From assembly GCA_017642335.1 (NCBI GenBank), contig JAGCPF010000025.1, positions 1-64,000 on the forward strand: DNA of 64,000 nt, read 5' to 3'. The notes under the pieces were generated by a model. The model ran no database searches and was not told where the DNA came from. It worked only from the letters and a program-made list of their open reading frames with translations. This stretch comes from Fibrobacter sp. Its GTDB lineage: Bacteria; Fibrobacterota; Fibrobacteria; Fibrobacterales; Fibrobacteraceae. This document shows, one piece after another, positions 34,434 through 42,728 of this stretch. The position numbers and the translations under genes were made by a program. How positions within the stretch are numbered: the first letter of the stretch is position 1; each line of letters starts with the position of its first letter.

Positions 34434-35396
34434 ATGTACAAGTTCTTTTTTCTCATTAATCCGATAAGTGGTGGCGGTCAGGGAAAGGTCATTTTCAATT
34501 TCCTTCCCGAAATTATGGAGTCCATGAATCATGCCGACTCCGAATGGAAGGCCGAATTCACCGACAAGGATCGGATGGAGGAACAGACTCGCGAAGCCCT
34601 GGCTAACACGGAGACGCTGATTGCCGTGGGCGGGGATGGCACCGTGTCGGCAGTCCTTTCCACGATGCTTTTGAGCGGCTTGGCGAGCAAGGTGAAGATT
34701 GGCCTCATCCCGCTAGGGACGGGTAATGACCTTGCCCGCGTGCTGCACCTGTACAAGCCGTTTGTCGATCGGGGTCTTCTGTTCCTGGTCCGCAGGTTGC
34801 TCCTTGCCAGCCCGCGCCCGTTCGACCTGTGGCAGGTGAACGGGAAACTCGCCATGGCGAATTATTTTTCGGGTGGCATCGATGCCCGTATTGCGCACGA
34901 TTTCAACCAGGACCGCGCGACAGGGGTCATTGCCTCGAATTCCGTTTTTTTGAATAAACTGCATTACGTGCGCCGTTTCTTTGCCGACCGGTCCTACCAT
35001 CTCAAGGCGACCAAGATCCACTACGTGGATGATGCTGGAAGTTCGAGAACCGTGGAAATTACCGGAAACCGCACCGTTATCATCGGTAACATCCCGAGCT
35101 ATGCGAGCGGAAGCAATCCGTTCTACAAGTCCGACATGGCCGATGGACTGCTTGACCTGGTTGTTGTGCCCAACATGTTCAATTTTCTTTCTTCTATTGC
35201 CATTGGCTCCGTTCCCATTATTGGTTTCTTCTTCAAGAAATTTGTCCAGAAATCCATCAAGGTGCAGTCCGTGCAGATTGACCTCGATCCCCAGGAATTT
35301 TTGCAACTCGACGGGGAAGACGTGAGCGGGAAACTCGGTGACCGCATTGTCATCAAGTACGCAAGCCAGGTACAAATGCTTTCGTTGGGGGCATGA
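34434..35396 (+). CDS. Diacylglycerol/lipid kinase family protein (YegS/BmrU-like)
   Basis: A 320-residue member of the DAGK catalytic family, which phosphorylates lipid hydroxyls with ATP. Conserved motifs: FFLINPISGGGQG at the start, LIAVGGDGTVSAVL (about residues 62-75, GGDGT) and IPLGTGNDLARVL. The C-terminal beta-sandwich ends with QIDLDPQEFLQLDGEDV, the usual LDGE motif. The lipid substrate is not clear; sphingosine, diacylglycerol and phosphatidylglycerol kinases all share these motifs. Its stop overlaps the lpxD start by 4 bases, which places it in the lipid A operon and suggests a membrane lipid role. Confidence 0.86.
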   Translation: MYKFFFLINPISGGGQGKVIFNFLPEIMESMNHADSEWKAEFTDKDRMEEQTREALANTETLIAVGGDGTVSAVLSTMLLSGLASKVKIGLIPLGTGNDLARVLHLYKPFVDRGLLFLVRRLLLASPRPFDLWQVNGKLAMANYFSGGIDARIAHDFNQDRATGVIASNSVFLNKLHYVRRFFADRSYHLKATKIHYVDDAGSSRTVEITGNRTVIIGNIPSYASGSNPFYKSDMADGLLDLVVVPNMFNFLSSIAIGSVPIIGFFFKKFVQKSIKVQSVQIDLDPQEFLQLDGEDVSGKLGDRIVIKYASQVQMLSLGA

Positions 35397-36424
35397 TGCG
35401 CCCGGTAAGGCTGAGTGAAGTACTTTCTTTTATTGACCGACTAGAAGGAACGAGCCATGTGCAGGAAGCATCGGCCCGTTCGTTGGATTTTGAATTGACC
35501 GGCTTTGCTCCGGTCGGATCTGCTGGCGCGGGAGATGTCTCGTTCTGGACCGGGGATGCTTCTGTGGAAACCGGGCTTGCCGGGAATGCCGGCGGCGTGA
35601 GCGCTGCGAACCTTGAATCGGTTCGTGCCGGGCTGCTGTTCGTTCCGTCTGCCGATGCGACCGGTGTCGATGTGTCTTCTAGGTTCCCGAACGTAAAGTA
35701 CGCCTGCGCCGTTGAAAACCCCTACCATGCCATGGTCCAGTTTTTGAACAATTTTGCTGCGGAAGAATCCGTGCGCGAGGCCGTTATTCCCGCGTCTGCC
35801 AGGGTACACCCGAGCGCAGTCGTCGAGGGCCGCCTGGGCGAAAATGTGATTGTCGGGCCGGGATGCGTGGTGATGGGCGGCTCCGAGATTGGAGACGGCT
35901 GCGCGCTGGAAGCCAACGTGACGGTCTACCCGCACGTGAAAGTTGGCAAGGGATGCGTGTTCCAGGCCGGTTCCGTCATTGGCAGTCGCGGGTTCGGTTT
36001 TTATGGTTACAGGGGCCGCAAGATGATGGTCCCGCACCTCGCAGGCGTCGTCATCGGCGACGGCTGCAGCTTCGGCGCCAACACCGTTGTCGCGGCGGGG
36101 TTCCTCTCGCCGACGGTCATCGGCGACAACTGCCACTTTGATTCCTTTGTCCAGATTGCACACAACTGCTGCTTGGGCAACAACATCTTCATGGCGTCGC
36201 AGTCGGGCTTGGCCGGCTCCGTCACTGTCGAAGACAACGTGGAACTTGCCGGCGGGGCGCAGTCCGCCGGGCACCTGACGATTGGGAAGGGCGCCAAGGT
36301 GGCGGCCAAGGCCGGTATCACCAAGAGCATCCCCGCGAATGCCGTGTACGCCGGTTTCCCTGCCGAAGATATCGCCGTGTGGAGGCGTTCCGTGGTCCGC
36401 TTGCGTCAGATGGGGAAAAAGTGA
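35393..36424 (+). CDS. lpxD: UDP-3-O-(3-hydroxyacyl)glucosamine N-acyltransferase
   Basis: A 343-residue LpxD, third enzyme of lipid A synthesis. It moves a 3-hydroxyacyl chain from acyl carrier protein to the glucosamine amine. The N-terminal uridine-binding domain (about 1-110) is followed by hexapeptide repeats forming a left-handed beta helix (VVEGRLGENVIVGPGCVV, GAGS-like turns), with catalytic His in FVQIAHNCCLG, then GSRGFGFY for UDP-sugar binding, and a C-terminal helix ending QMGKK. Overlaps of 4 and 1 bases with its neighbours show tight coupling: kinase-lpxD-lpxC-fabZ. Start is the first of two adjacent ATGs. Confidence 0.93.
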   Translation: MMRPVRLSEVLSFIDRLEGTSHVQEASARSLDFELTGFAPVGSAGAGDVSFWTGDASVETGLAGNAGGVSAANLESVRAGLLFVPSADATGVDVSSRFPNVKYACAVENPYHAMVQFLNNFAAEESVREAVIPASARVHPSAVVEGRLGENVIVGPGCVVMGGSEIGDGCALEANVTVYPHVKVGKGCVFQAGSVIGSRGFGFYGYRGRKMMVPHLAGVVIGDGCSFGANTVVAAGFLSPTVIGDNCHFDSFVQIAHNCCLGNNIFMASQSGLAGSVTVEDNVELAGGAQSAGHLTIGKGAKVAAKAGITKSIPANAVYAGFPAEDIAVWRRSVVRLRQMGKK

Positions 36425-37326
36425 TGGGCAAGGGAAAAGGCAATAAGGATCGCCGGGTACAATTTACGTTCCCCTCGCTCAGCTACCGCTGCACCACTGT
36501 CGAGGTGACGCTCCGCGATGCGAGCGTGACAAGCGCACCGGGCGTGAACTGGTATGTGGGCGGGCATCCGTTTTATAGCACGTCCACGCACAAGCTTTAT
36601 GGGGAACTGCTCCATTCCGTGGCGCGCACGACAATCTATGAACTTGACGACGGCTTCGGCAGTGCCGGAAAGCTCCGTCTCTGTTCGCCGGAGCATCTCG
36701 CTCCCGTGTTCCTGATGTGGCCGGGACGCATTTTCGACGTGAACCTGTTGGATGCCGAGGAACCCGAGGTCCCGATGATGGACGGCAGCGCGTTGCCGTT
36801 CTTCAGCCGTCTGCGCCGCGAGGCGGGCGTGCCGCAGGAACTTTCTTTTTACGATGCCCCGGTGCGCGATGAGTGGGAACTGTCCCGCCCCGGCGAGGCG
36901 GCGTACGGATGCGTCCGCATCGCGCCTTCGGAGGCCTTCGAGGTGGATTACCGGCTGACGTCGGTCGATTCCGCCGTCTCGGTGGCGATCTATTCCGCTG
37001 AGGACTTGTTCGCCGAATTCATGGCGCGCACGTTCATTTCCGAAAAAGATTACAGGGAGGCCCGCGAGGCGGGGCTCCTGGCCGGAGTCGACGAATCCTG
37101 TGGCCTTTTGCTGCCGGATGGCTCGGCAAACAAGAATTTGTACCGCGTAGACGAGGAACCGGCGAGGCACAAGGTGCTCGACCTGCTCGGCGACATCGCT
37201 TTTGTCTGCCCCTCGCTCCCCAAGGTACGTATCGAAATTTTAAACGGGGGCCATGTGGCCCATCACCAAATAGTAAGGAGGTTGTTACCTTATGTCGCTC
37301 TTAGAAACCCTTCGCAAGTCGGATAA
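36424..37326 (+). CDS. lpxC: UDP-3-O-acyl-N-acetylglucosamine deacetylase
   Basis: A 300-residue LpxC, the committed zinc deacetylase of lipid A synthesis. The sequence is divergent but the core residues remain: Glu-His of SPEHLAPVF (zinc ligand His with general base Glu), VPMMDGSALPFF, ARTFISEKDY, and VDEEPARHKVLDLLGDIAF, which supplies the His-Lys-xxx-Asp zinc and catalytic set, then GGHVAHHQIVRRLL with the late catalytic His. The ATG shares one base with the lpxD stop, and the gene runs 35 bases into fabZ in another frame. Inferred to be functional given these residues; activity needs a zinc assay. Confidence 0.85.
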   Translation: MGKGKGNKDRRVQFTFPSLSYRCTTVEVTLRDASVTSAPGVNWYVGGHPFYSTSTHKLYGELLHSVARTTIYELDDGFGSAGKLRLCSPEHLAPVFLMWPGRIFDVNLLDAEEPEVPMMDGSALPFFSRLRREAGVPQELSFYDAPVRDEWELSRPGEAAYGCVRIAPSEAFEVDYRLTSVDSAVSVAIYSAEDLFAEFMARTFISEKDYREAREAGLLAGVDESCGLLLPDGSANKNLYRVDEEPARHKVLDLLGDIAFVCPSLPKVRIEILNGGHVAHHQIVRRLLPYVALRNPSQVG

Positions 37327-37798
37327 GCCCGGAATCCTTTACGACGCCGATGTCGTCCATGAACTTTTGCCGCAGAAGTTCCCCTTCGCCTTTGTCGACG
37401 AAGTCGTTTCGCTCGAAGTGGGCAAGGAAGCCACCGAAGGCGCCGAAGCCGTGAACCCGAGCATTGTCGCGACCTTCCACCTGACCGGCGAAGAAGGCTT
37501 TTTGAAGGGCCACTTCCCCGGCAATCCGGTGATGCCCGGTGTCATCCAGATCGAGGCGATGGCCCAAGCGGCAACCGTCCTCACGCTGATCGTGAAGGAA
37601 GCCGAAGTCGCGGGCAAGCGTCCCGCGTTCATGGGCGTCGAGGAATGCCGTTTCCGCGCCCCGGTCATCCCGAAGGCCGACCTTGTCTTGAAGGCGACGC
37701 TCACCTTTGCCCGTCGCGGCATCTACAAGTACACCGGTGAAATCTATCAGGGCGATACGCTCATGAGCAAGGCCAGCTTCAGCGCGGCCATGGTCTAG
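37292..37798 (+). CDS. fabZ: 3-hydroxyacyl-ACP dehydratase FabZ
   Basis: A 168-residue hot-dog fold dehydratase that removes water from 3-hydroxyacyl-ACP in fatty acid elongation. The active-site motif LKGHFPGNPVMPGVIQIEAM (about residues 71-90) contains the catalytic His and Glu. N-terminal LLPQKFPFAFVDEV is the expected dimer-core segment. The ATG lies inside the last 35 bases of lpxC, a close coupling of the lipid A and fatty acid steps; in many Bacteroidota these two are one fused gene. AAGGAGG lies 9 bases before the ATG. The nucleotidyltransferase gene starts 4 bases after its stop. Confidence 0.93.
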   Translation: MSLLETLRKSDKPGILYDADVVHELLPQKFPFAFVDEVVSLEVGKEATEGAEAVNPSIVATFHLTGEEGFLKGHFPGNPVMPGVIQIEAMAQAATVLTLIVKEAEVAGKRPAFMGVEECRFRAPVIPKADLVLKATLTFARRGIYKYTGEIYQGDTLMSKASFSAAMV

Positions 37799-37802
37799 TC
37801 GA

Positions 37803-38678
37803 ATGAACGTCCTTATCCTGGCTGCCGGCTTGGGGACGCGTCTGCGCCCCCTGACAAGCACCCTTCCCAAGCCCATGGTGTATGTGGTGGATGCCCCGAT
37901 CCTCGAATTGCAGGTGCGCATGGCGCGGACCCTCGGGGACGTTGTCGTGCACGCCAACGCCCATTACCTGGCCGAGCAGATAGAAGCCGAAGGCAAGCGC
38001 CTTCGCCTCGAGAGGGTATGGACGGAACCGGAAATCCTCGGGACCGCAGGCCCGCTCAGCCGCCTATACCGCGGCGGGTACCGCGGCGGTCTGCTCGTGA
38101 TGAACAGCGATGCCTACTGCCGGTTCGACCTTGCACGGTTTGTCTCTGCCGCAGAATCGTCGGGGGCGGACTTCGCCCTCCTCGGCGTCGATTTCCCGAA
38201 GGTGAACTCCCTCCGCGTGGGCGGGGACGGCAAGCTCTCCGGTGTATTGCGCCGCTTCGGCACCGACGCGGGGGAGGCGGTGACCTTTTCCGGTGTCTCG
38301 TGGTACAGCGACGCGGCACTGTCGAGAATTGATCCCGGCGAGTTCGACATCCTCAAGTTCTGGGAAAAGGAAGTCGCGGACGGCCGTGCCCCATTCGTGG
38401 ACATGAGCCAGAAGGACGCGCTCTGGATAGACATGGGAAGCCCGGAAGGCCTCAAGGCCGCCTGCGACGCCCGCCGCAAGGATCTGGGCGTGGATAGCTG
38501 GGTGCATGGCGCCCCCGCCCAAGACCCGCGCTTCGTCCGTTCGGTGGTGCAGGACTCGGTCGAAGTTCCCGCCGATGCCACGCTGACCGATGCAGTCCTC
38601 TTCGATGGCGCCATTGTCCAGCCCGGTGAGAACGTGGTCAGGGAAATCCGCGGCGAGGGCTTTTGCTGGAAAGTTTAA
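37803..38678 (+). CDS. Nucleotide-sugar pyrophosphorylase, MurU-like
   Basis: A 291-residue nucleotidyltransferase of the NTP_transferase type. The N-terminal MNVLILAAGLGTRLRPLT is the nucleotide-binding signature, with Lys-Pro in LPKPMVYV and the LVMNSDAYC metal-binding Asp. This is the size and layout of MurU, which makes UDP-MurNAc from MurNAc-1-phosphate in cell-wall recycling; mannose-1-phosphate guanylyltransferases are close relatives. The AmgK-like kinase 97 bases downstream supports the MurU reading. It follows fabZ by 4 bases and ends a six-gene envelope operon. Confidence 0.75.
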   Translation: MNVLILAAGLGTRLRPLTSTLPKPMVYVVDAPILELQVRMARTLGDVVVHANAHYLAEQIEAEGKRLRLERVWTEPEILGTAGPLSRLYRGGYRGGLLVMNSDAYCRFDLARFVSAAESSGADFALLGVDFPKVNSLRVGGDGKLSGVLRRFGTDAGEAVTFSGVSWYSDAALSRIDPGEFDILKFWEKEVADGRAPFVDMSQKDALWIDMGSPEGLKAACDARRKDLGVDSWVHGAPAQDPRFVRSVVQDSVEVPADATLTDAVLFDGAIVQPGENVVREIRGEGFCWKV

Positions 38679-38775
38679 CCCCCGCTTCTTGTGTTTTGTC
38701 ACAGGAAATACCATTTTTAGCGCTTTTTTCTGAAAAAAACTGTTTTAGACGCTTTCGAAAACATATATTGAGCAT

Positions 38776-39789
38776 ATGAATAATGAAGAACTAGTTTTAT
38801 CTCCTAAAATAAGCGAATACCTTTCTTCTCACGGCTATTCCAACGGCTTTGAGGTCGAACCCATTGCCGGTGCCGGTTCCGGCCGCCGTTATTACAGAAT
38901 CAAGAATTCAGAACGCTCCTGCGTCATACAGGTTTCTCCCGCGATAAACGACGATTTTAACCGTTTTGTCGAATATTCCAAGACGTTCCTCGAATACAAG
39001 CTGCCCGTTCCCCGCGTATTTTGCGTCGACACGTCGGCCTGCCAGATTTTGCAGGAAGACCTCGGCAAGCGCAGTCTCTACGATTACGTCAATCCCAGTG
39101 AGCAGTCCGGAAGCGTCCGCATCCTCTATCCCGAAGTGATTGAGGCGCTTATCCGCTGGCAGAACGCTTCGCAGTCCCTTTTCAGCAGCCACACCAACAT
39201 CTGGCTGTACCGGTTCGATTTTGCGTCGCTCAAGTGGGAAACGGATTACTTTACCCAGAACTTCCTGATAGACTACAAGGGAATCAAGGAAATTCCGGTC
39301 GCCGTCAAGAACTTCTACTCGCTGCTTGCGGTCTCTGTTGAGGCTCAGACGAAGGTGCTCATGCACCGCGATTTCCAGTCGCAAAACATCATGGTGCGTC
39401 CGAACTCCGAAATTGCCTTTGTCGACTTCCAGGGTGCCCGCCGTGGCTCCATGTTCTACGACATCGCCTCTCTGCTCTGGGATCCCTATGTCTGCCTTCC
39501 GCTCGACATGATCAAGGATTTCTTCGAGTACTGGCACACCTACTATGCCGGCGCGAGAATCTACTCCAAGGAAGACGCCTGGATGTGTTTCGTCCATGCG
39601 AGTCTCCAGCGCATCATGCAGGCCCTCGGAGCCTACTGCTTCCTCTCGAGGCAGAAGAAGATTGAAAAATTCGAACAGTACATTGAACCCGGCAAAAAGC
39701 AGTTGATGACTCTGTTCAACGAATTCAAGCTTATCGCCAACGCGACAGACAAGGAACTCTTCCCGTTCATGGAAGAAGCCCTTTCGTAG
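38776..39789 (+). CDS. Aminoglycoside-phosphotransferase-fold sugar kinase, AmgK-like
   Basis: A 337-residue kinase of the APH fold. Motifs: GSGRRYYRIKN nucleotide loop (about residues 34-44), CVIQVS, QILQEDLGKRSLYDYV hinge, HRDFQSQNIMV catalytic loop and IAFVDFQGARRGSMFYDIASL metal-binding Asp. AmgK phosphorylates MurNAc/GlcNAc at the anomeric carbon to feed MurU; homologues start in the same way (G-x-G-R-R-Y-Y). Placed right after the MurU-like gene, it completes a recycling route that bypasses de novo UDP-MurNAc synthesis. It has its own gap of 97 bases with AT-rich promoter-like sequence. The next gene begins 5 bases after its stop. Confidence 0.78.
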   Translation: MNNEELVLSPKISEYLSSHGYSNGFEVEPIAGAGSGRRYYRIKNSERSCVIQVSPAINDDFNRFVEYSKTFLEYKLPVPRVFCVDTSACQILQEDLGKRSLYDYVNPSEQSGSVRILYPEVIEALIRWQNASQSLFSSHTNIWLYRFDFASLKWETDYFTQNFLIDYKGIKEIPVAVKNFYSLLAVSVEAQTKVLMHRDFQSQNIMVRPNSEIAFVDFQGARRGSMFYDIASLLWDPYVCLPLDMIKDFFEYWHTYYAGARIYSKEDAWMCFVHASLQRIMQALGAYCFLSRQKKIEKFEQYIEPGKKQLMTLFNEFKLIANATDKELFPFMEEALS

Positions 39790-39794
39790 GCCAC

Positions 39795-40217
39795 ATGAAA
39801 CCGATATCTTGCAAATTTTATAGGGATACCGTGGATTTCGGGCGGGCGCTTGGCTTTGCTTATGAATCCCTCGTCAATTCACCCCATGAATTTGATTCCA
39901 TTGCAGCGTGGACCAAGCTTTCGGAACGCGTGTCGCAGGGAGTCTACATGGGTGACGGACTGCTGTTGCCGCATACGCGCGTCCCGGGCTTGCCCGCGCC
40001 GCTGATGGCGTTCGTCGTCGCTCCGGAAGGTTTTTCGGGAGTGACCATCCCCGGTAGGGAAACGGCTCGCTTCATGTGCCTGCTGCTTTCTCCGGCGGAG
40101 TCTGCGACCGTGCATACTCAGGCAATCGCGGAGATGGCCCGCCTCATCCTGGACAAGGATTGGAAGGCTAGGGCGCTAGCATGCCTGTCGGATGCCGAAG
40201 TATCCGCCCTGTTCTAG
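39795..40217 (+). CDS. PTS IIA (nitrogen/fructose type) domain protein
   Basis: A 140-residue single-domain PTS EIIA-2-like protein. The phosphorylated histidine is His60 in MGDGLLLPHTRVPG, the family signature, and the later LLLSPAESATVHTQAIAEMARLI helix matches EIIA-Ntr/fructose proteins. There are no IIB, IIC or HPr genes beside it, so a regulatory role of the PtsN kind is more likely than sugar uptake. It is co-oriented with the AmgK-like kinase (5-base gap). The gene ends at a 9-bp hairpin terminator shared with the convergent outer membrane protein. Confidence 0.8.
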   Translation: MKPISCKFYRDTVDFGRALGFAYESLVNSPHEFDSIAAWTKLSERVSQGVYMGDGLLLPHTRVPGLPAPLMAFVVAPEGFSGVTIPGRETARFMCLLLSPAESATVHTQAIAEMARLILDKDWKARALACLSDAEVSALF

Positions 40218-40245
40218 CCAGCCTTGATTCTAGTTTGTTTAAAGT

Positions 40246-40267
40246 TAATTTGGTCTAAACCAAATTA
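40246..40267. terminator. Hairpin between the PTS IIA and Wzi-like genes
   Basis: A perfect 9-bp stem TAATTTGGT/ACCAAATTA around CTAA; its right arm includes the stop codon of the Wzi-like gene. T-runs are absent, so its strength is uncertain. Confidence 0.5.
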
Positions 40268-41713
40268 GAACTGCGTCGATAGGCCCAGCGTGGCGCGGTA
40301 TCCTTCGTAGTCGCCGAAGAAGCGCGTGTACGATGCCTTGAGTGATGCCCAGTACCACGGAGTAATGGCCAATGCGCCGCCGAGTTCCCCGTAGCGGATG
40401 GTGGTTTCGTCGTTCAGGAATTTCTTGTCGATGGGGTCTTCGGGGCCGTGAATGTCGCCGATGTTCCCGCCGAAAGCCGTGTCCTTGGCGATTGCGCCCG
40501 CAAAAATCGTTCCCTTCACGAATTTCCATGTGGCGCTCAGCTCGTTGTGGATTTCCTGGGCGTTGGGGCCGAGGTCGCTGCCCAGGCTCTGCGCATAGTT
40601 CGCGTATGTGTATCCGCCGCCCTTGTGGTGCGTGTACACCCAGGGTTCGATTCGCGTATATTCGGCGAACCAGTCAAGCGTAATGGGCCCGAGTTTCAGG
40701 TTGTCGCGGGCGATGCCAATCGTTGTCGCCCACTTGTTGCCCCACCAGGAATCGTCGAACATGGATGTCGGCGATTTCATGTCGTCCCAAAGGAGTTCTG
40801 CGTACAGTTCCCAGTTCCGAAGGGTCTTTACGCTCAAGTCGAATGCAAGCGAGATGTTGTCCTGGTCGCCGAGGAGGTGTTCCTCGAATACGTAGGGGAC
40901 GAACGGGATGACGTAGGCCCATTCCATTTCACGCGTGGCGTATTCGGCGTCGGCGTTCGGGTTGGTGCCCGGCGCTTCCGTCGTAGTTCCGTAAAGCGAA
41001 GTCTCGGAAAGCCCGAGCGTGATGTCGAAGGGGAGGTTCATCGCGAGGCGGTGGTGGTGGAAATACTTGCCCGCTCCCTTCTTTTCGAACAACTTTGCGG
41101 CGTGCTGTGTATAGGTCAGGGGGCCCAGCGTGAATTCGTAGCCGAAGTACGGCGTGGGTGCCGGGTCGAATATGCGGCTGCTGCTGTCTTGCCACGGGCG
41201 GTAGAAGCTGTGTTCCCCGCGCATGATAACGTGGTGGCGGCGTGCGGGGCCTGATTCCAGGTAGTCAAATCCGGCAAGGAGGCCAAACGGGCCGATGTCG
41301 TAGCGTGCCTTTGCCGCGAAGAGGTCCCAGGTGCGCTTGTTGTCGCTCTGCTTGTTGTAGGGGATTCCCTCGTTCGGGTTGTAGAAATGGTCGGCGATGT
41401 CCCTGTTCGTGTGGTCCGTGCTCACCTTGACGCGTGCCGCGAAGTTGAGTGCGTCGGTGAACTTTCCGTCGAGGAAGATGCGCACCGAAGCCGAGTTGTC
41501 GTAGTGTGTGGGAGTTCCCAAAAGGTTAGTGATGGCGGCAGAGTCGAGCAGCTGTGCGTGGAGGTTCACGAGGGCTTTGCGTGAGGAGTCTGCGAGCGTG
41601 AAGGCGGTCGAGTCGGCAAATCCCTGGAATGCGGCGGCGTGCGCCGAGAGCGTGAACGAAAAAAATAGGGCAGTGGCACATGCCAGGCTGTGTCTGCGTA
41701 GAAATTGGCTCAT
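40265..41713 (-). CDS. Wzi-like capsule assembly outer membrane protein
   Basis: A 482-residue outer membrane beta-barrel: signal peptide with LACATALFFSFTLSAHAAA, then alternating strands ending LGLSTQF with terminal Phe. The middle (YLESGPARRHHVIMRGEHSF, LTYTQHAAKLF, HHRLAMNLPFDITLGLSETS) fits the capsule assembly Wzi family, which anchors or guides surface polysaccharide. The ATG overlaps the stop of the glycosyltransferase gene upstream by 4 bases, so it belongs to the same transcript (43669 to 40265). The frame continues upstream but starts at the signal peptide. Wzi assignment is by pattern, not alignment. Confidence 0.65.
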   Translation of the reverse strand: MSQFLRRHSLACATALFFSFTLSAHAAAFQGFADSTAFTLADSSRKALVNLHAQLLDSAAITNLLGTPTHYDNSASVRIFLDGKFTDALNFAARVKVSTDHTNRDIADHFYNPNEGIPYNKQSDNKRTWDLFAAKARYDIGPFGLLAGFDYLESGPARRHHVIMRGEHSFYRPWQDSSSRIFDPAPTPYFGYEFTLGPLTYTQHAAKLFEKKGAGKYFHHHRLAMNLPFDITLGLSETSLYGTTTEAPGTNPNADAEYATREMEWAYVIPFVPYVFEEHLLGDQDNISLAFDLSVKTLRNWELYAELLWDDMKSPTSMFDDSWWGNKWATTIGIARDNLKLGPITLDWFAEYTRIEPWVYTHHKGGGYTYANYAQSLGSDLGPNAQEIHNELSATWKFVKGTIFAGAIAKDTAFGGNIGDIHGPEDPIDKKFLNDETTIRYGELGGALAITPWYWASLKASYTRFFGDYEGYRATLGLSTQF

Positions 41714-42627
41714 AGGGCTTCCTTCAGCAAGGTCAGGTGGTTCTTGGCGTATTCCGCAAATTTTCTGTTGAACAGGGCAAAGATGCTGGTGGGGAGGAAC
41801 CGGGCAAAGCTGCGGCAGACGCGGAATGCCCTTGAAAGCTTGATCCCCTTCGGGCCCATGTGCTTTCCGAACACGTATTCCTGTGACCTGTCGTGCTGGA
41901 GCGCCCGGCTGAGATTGTTTTTGGCCGATCCGCCGCCCAGGTGGATAATGCTGCACTTGCTCTGGATGTAGAATCCGTAGCCGATGTTTATGGCTCGCCG
42001 CGCGAAATCCCAGTCCTCGTAGTACATGAAGATTTTCTCGTCGAATCCGCCCAGCATGCCGTAGAGGTTTGCGGGCATCATCCAGCATACGGCGCTCGCC
42101 CAGTATGTCTTGTAGAAAGTCGAATCGGGGCAAAGTTCGGGAGTCCCCTCGAGGTGCCGGGCCGCACTGGATTCCAGGCGGAAAGCGTTCAGCATGAACT
42201 GCAACGCGTTGATCTTGGCAAAATAGTTGTGCTGTGGCGAACCGTCGCTGTTGCGCACGGTGGGCACCACGATGACGTCGCCAAACCGGGTCTGCGCCTC
42301 GGTCAGGGACTTGCGCAGTTCAACAAGCACGTCGCAGTCGAGGCGGGTGTCGTTGTTCAAGAGGCAGATGGCATCGAACTTGATTCCATCGTCCTTGAGC
42401 CCCTGGACGGCGGCGTTGTTGGCCCGGCCGAAACCCAGGTTCTCTGTCTGGGGGTACACCTTTACGTGCGGGAACTGCTCGCGGATGTTTTCCACGGTCC
42501 CGTCGGTGCTGGCATTGTCGGCCACGGCGATGACGAAGTCGTCTTGCGGGAGGGCTGCCAGGTCGGCAAGACAATTTTGCGTTATGGGCCAGCCGTTGTA
42601 GGTGACTATGACGATGGCGGTTTTCAC
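41710..42627 (-). CDS. Family 2 glycosyltransferase (rhamnosyltransferase-like)
   Basis: A 305-residue inverting GT-A enzyme. KTAIVIVTYNGWPITQNCLA opens the nucleotide fold; VADNASTDGTV and ICLLNNDTRLD (DxD-like NDD) are the sugar-nucleotide and metal sites, and GGFDEKIFMYYEDWDFARR is the catalytic-base segment typical of WbbL-like rhamnosyltransferases. It is likely to act at the inner membrane on surface polysaccharide. The GTG at 42627 is taken as start because AGGGAGGTG lies 5 bases before it, and it overlaps the stop of a small upstream frame. The downstream Wzi-like gene overlaps by 4 bases. Confidence 0.88.
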   Translation of the reverse strand: MKTAIVIVTYNGWPITQNCLADLAALPQDDFVIAVADNASTDGTVENIREQFPHVKVYPQTENLGFGRANNAAVQGLKDDGIKFDAICLLNNDTRLDCDVLVELRKSLTEAQTRFGDVIVVPTVRNSDGSPQHNYFAKINALQFMLNAFRLESSAARHLEGTPELCPDSTFYKTYWASAVCWMMPANLYGMLGGFDEKIFMYYEDWDFARRAINIGYGFYIQSKCSIIHLGGGSAKNNLSRALQHDRSQEYVFGKHMGPKGIKLSRAFRVCRSFARFLPTSIFALFNRKFAEYAKNHLTLLKEAL

Positions 42628-42728
42628 GGGCACCTCCCTGCCACGAGTTCCACCATGGAGTCGAGGAACATCTCGGCTGTGTTGTCCCGGCTGAAGTGGT
42701 GCCGCATTATGTCTAACCCGATAAGCAT
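42624..42728 (-). CDS. 34-residue frame linking two glycosyltransferases (possible remnant)
   Basis: ATG 42728 overlaps the TGA of the upstream glycosyltransferase (TGATG) and its own TGA overlaps the GTG start of the next gene (GTGA). The peptide begins MLIGLDIMRHHFSRDNTAEM and contains FLDSMVELVAGR, resembling the C-terminal helix of a longer protein. It may be the remnant of a deleted gene or a coupling peptide; no homologue is recognised. Confidence 0.35.
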   Translation of the reverse strand: MLIGLDIMRHHFSRDNTAEMFLDSMVELVAGRCP

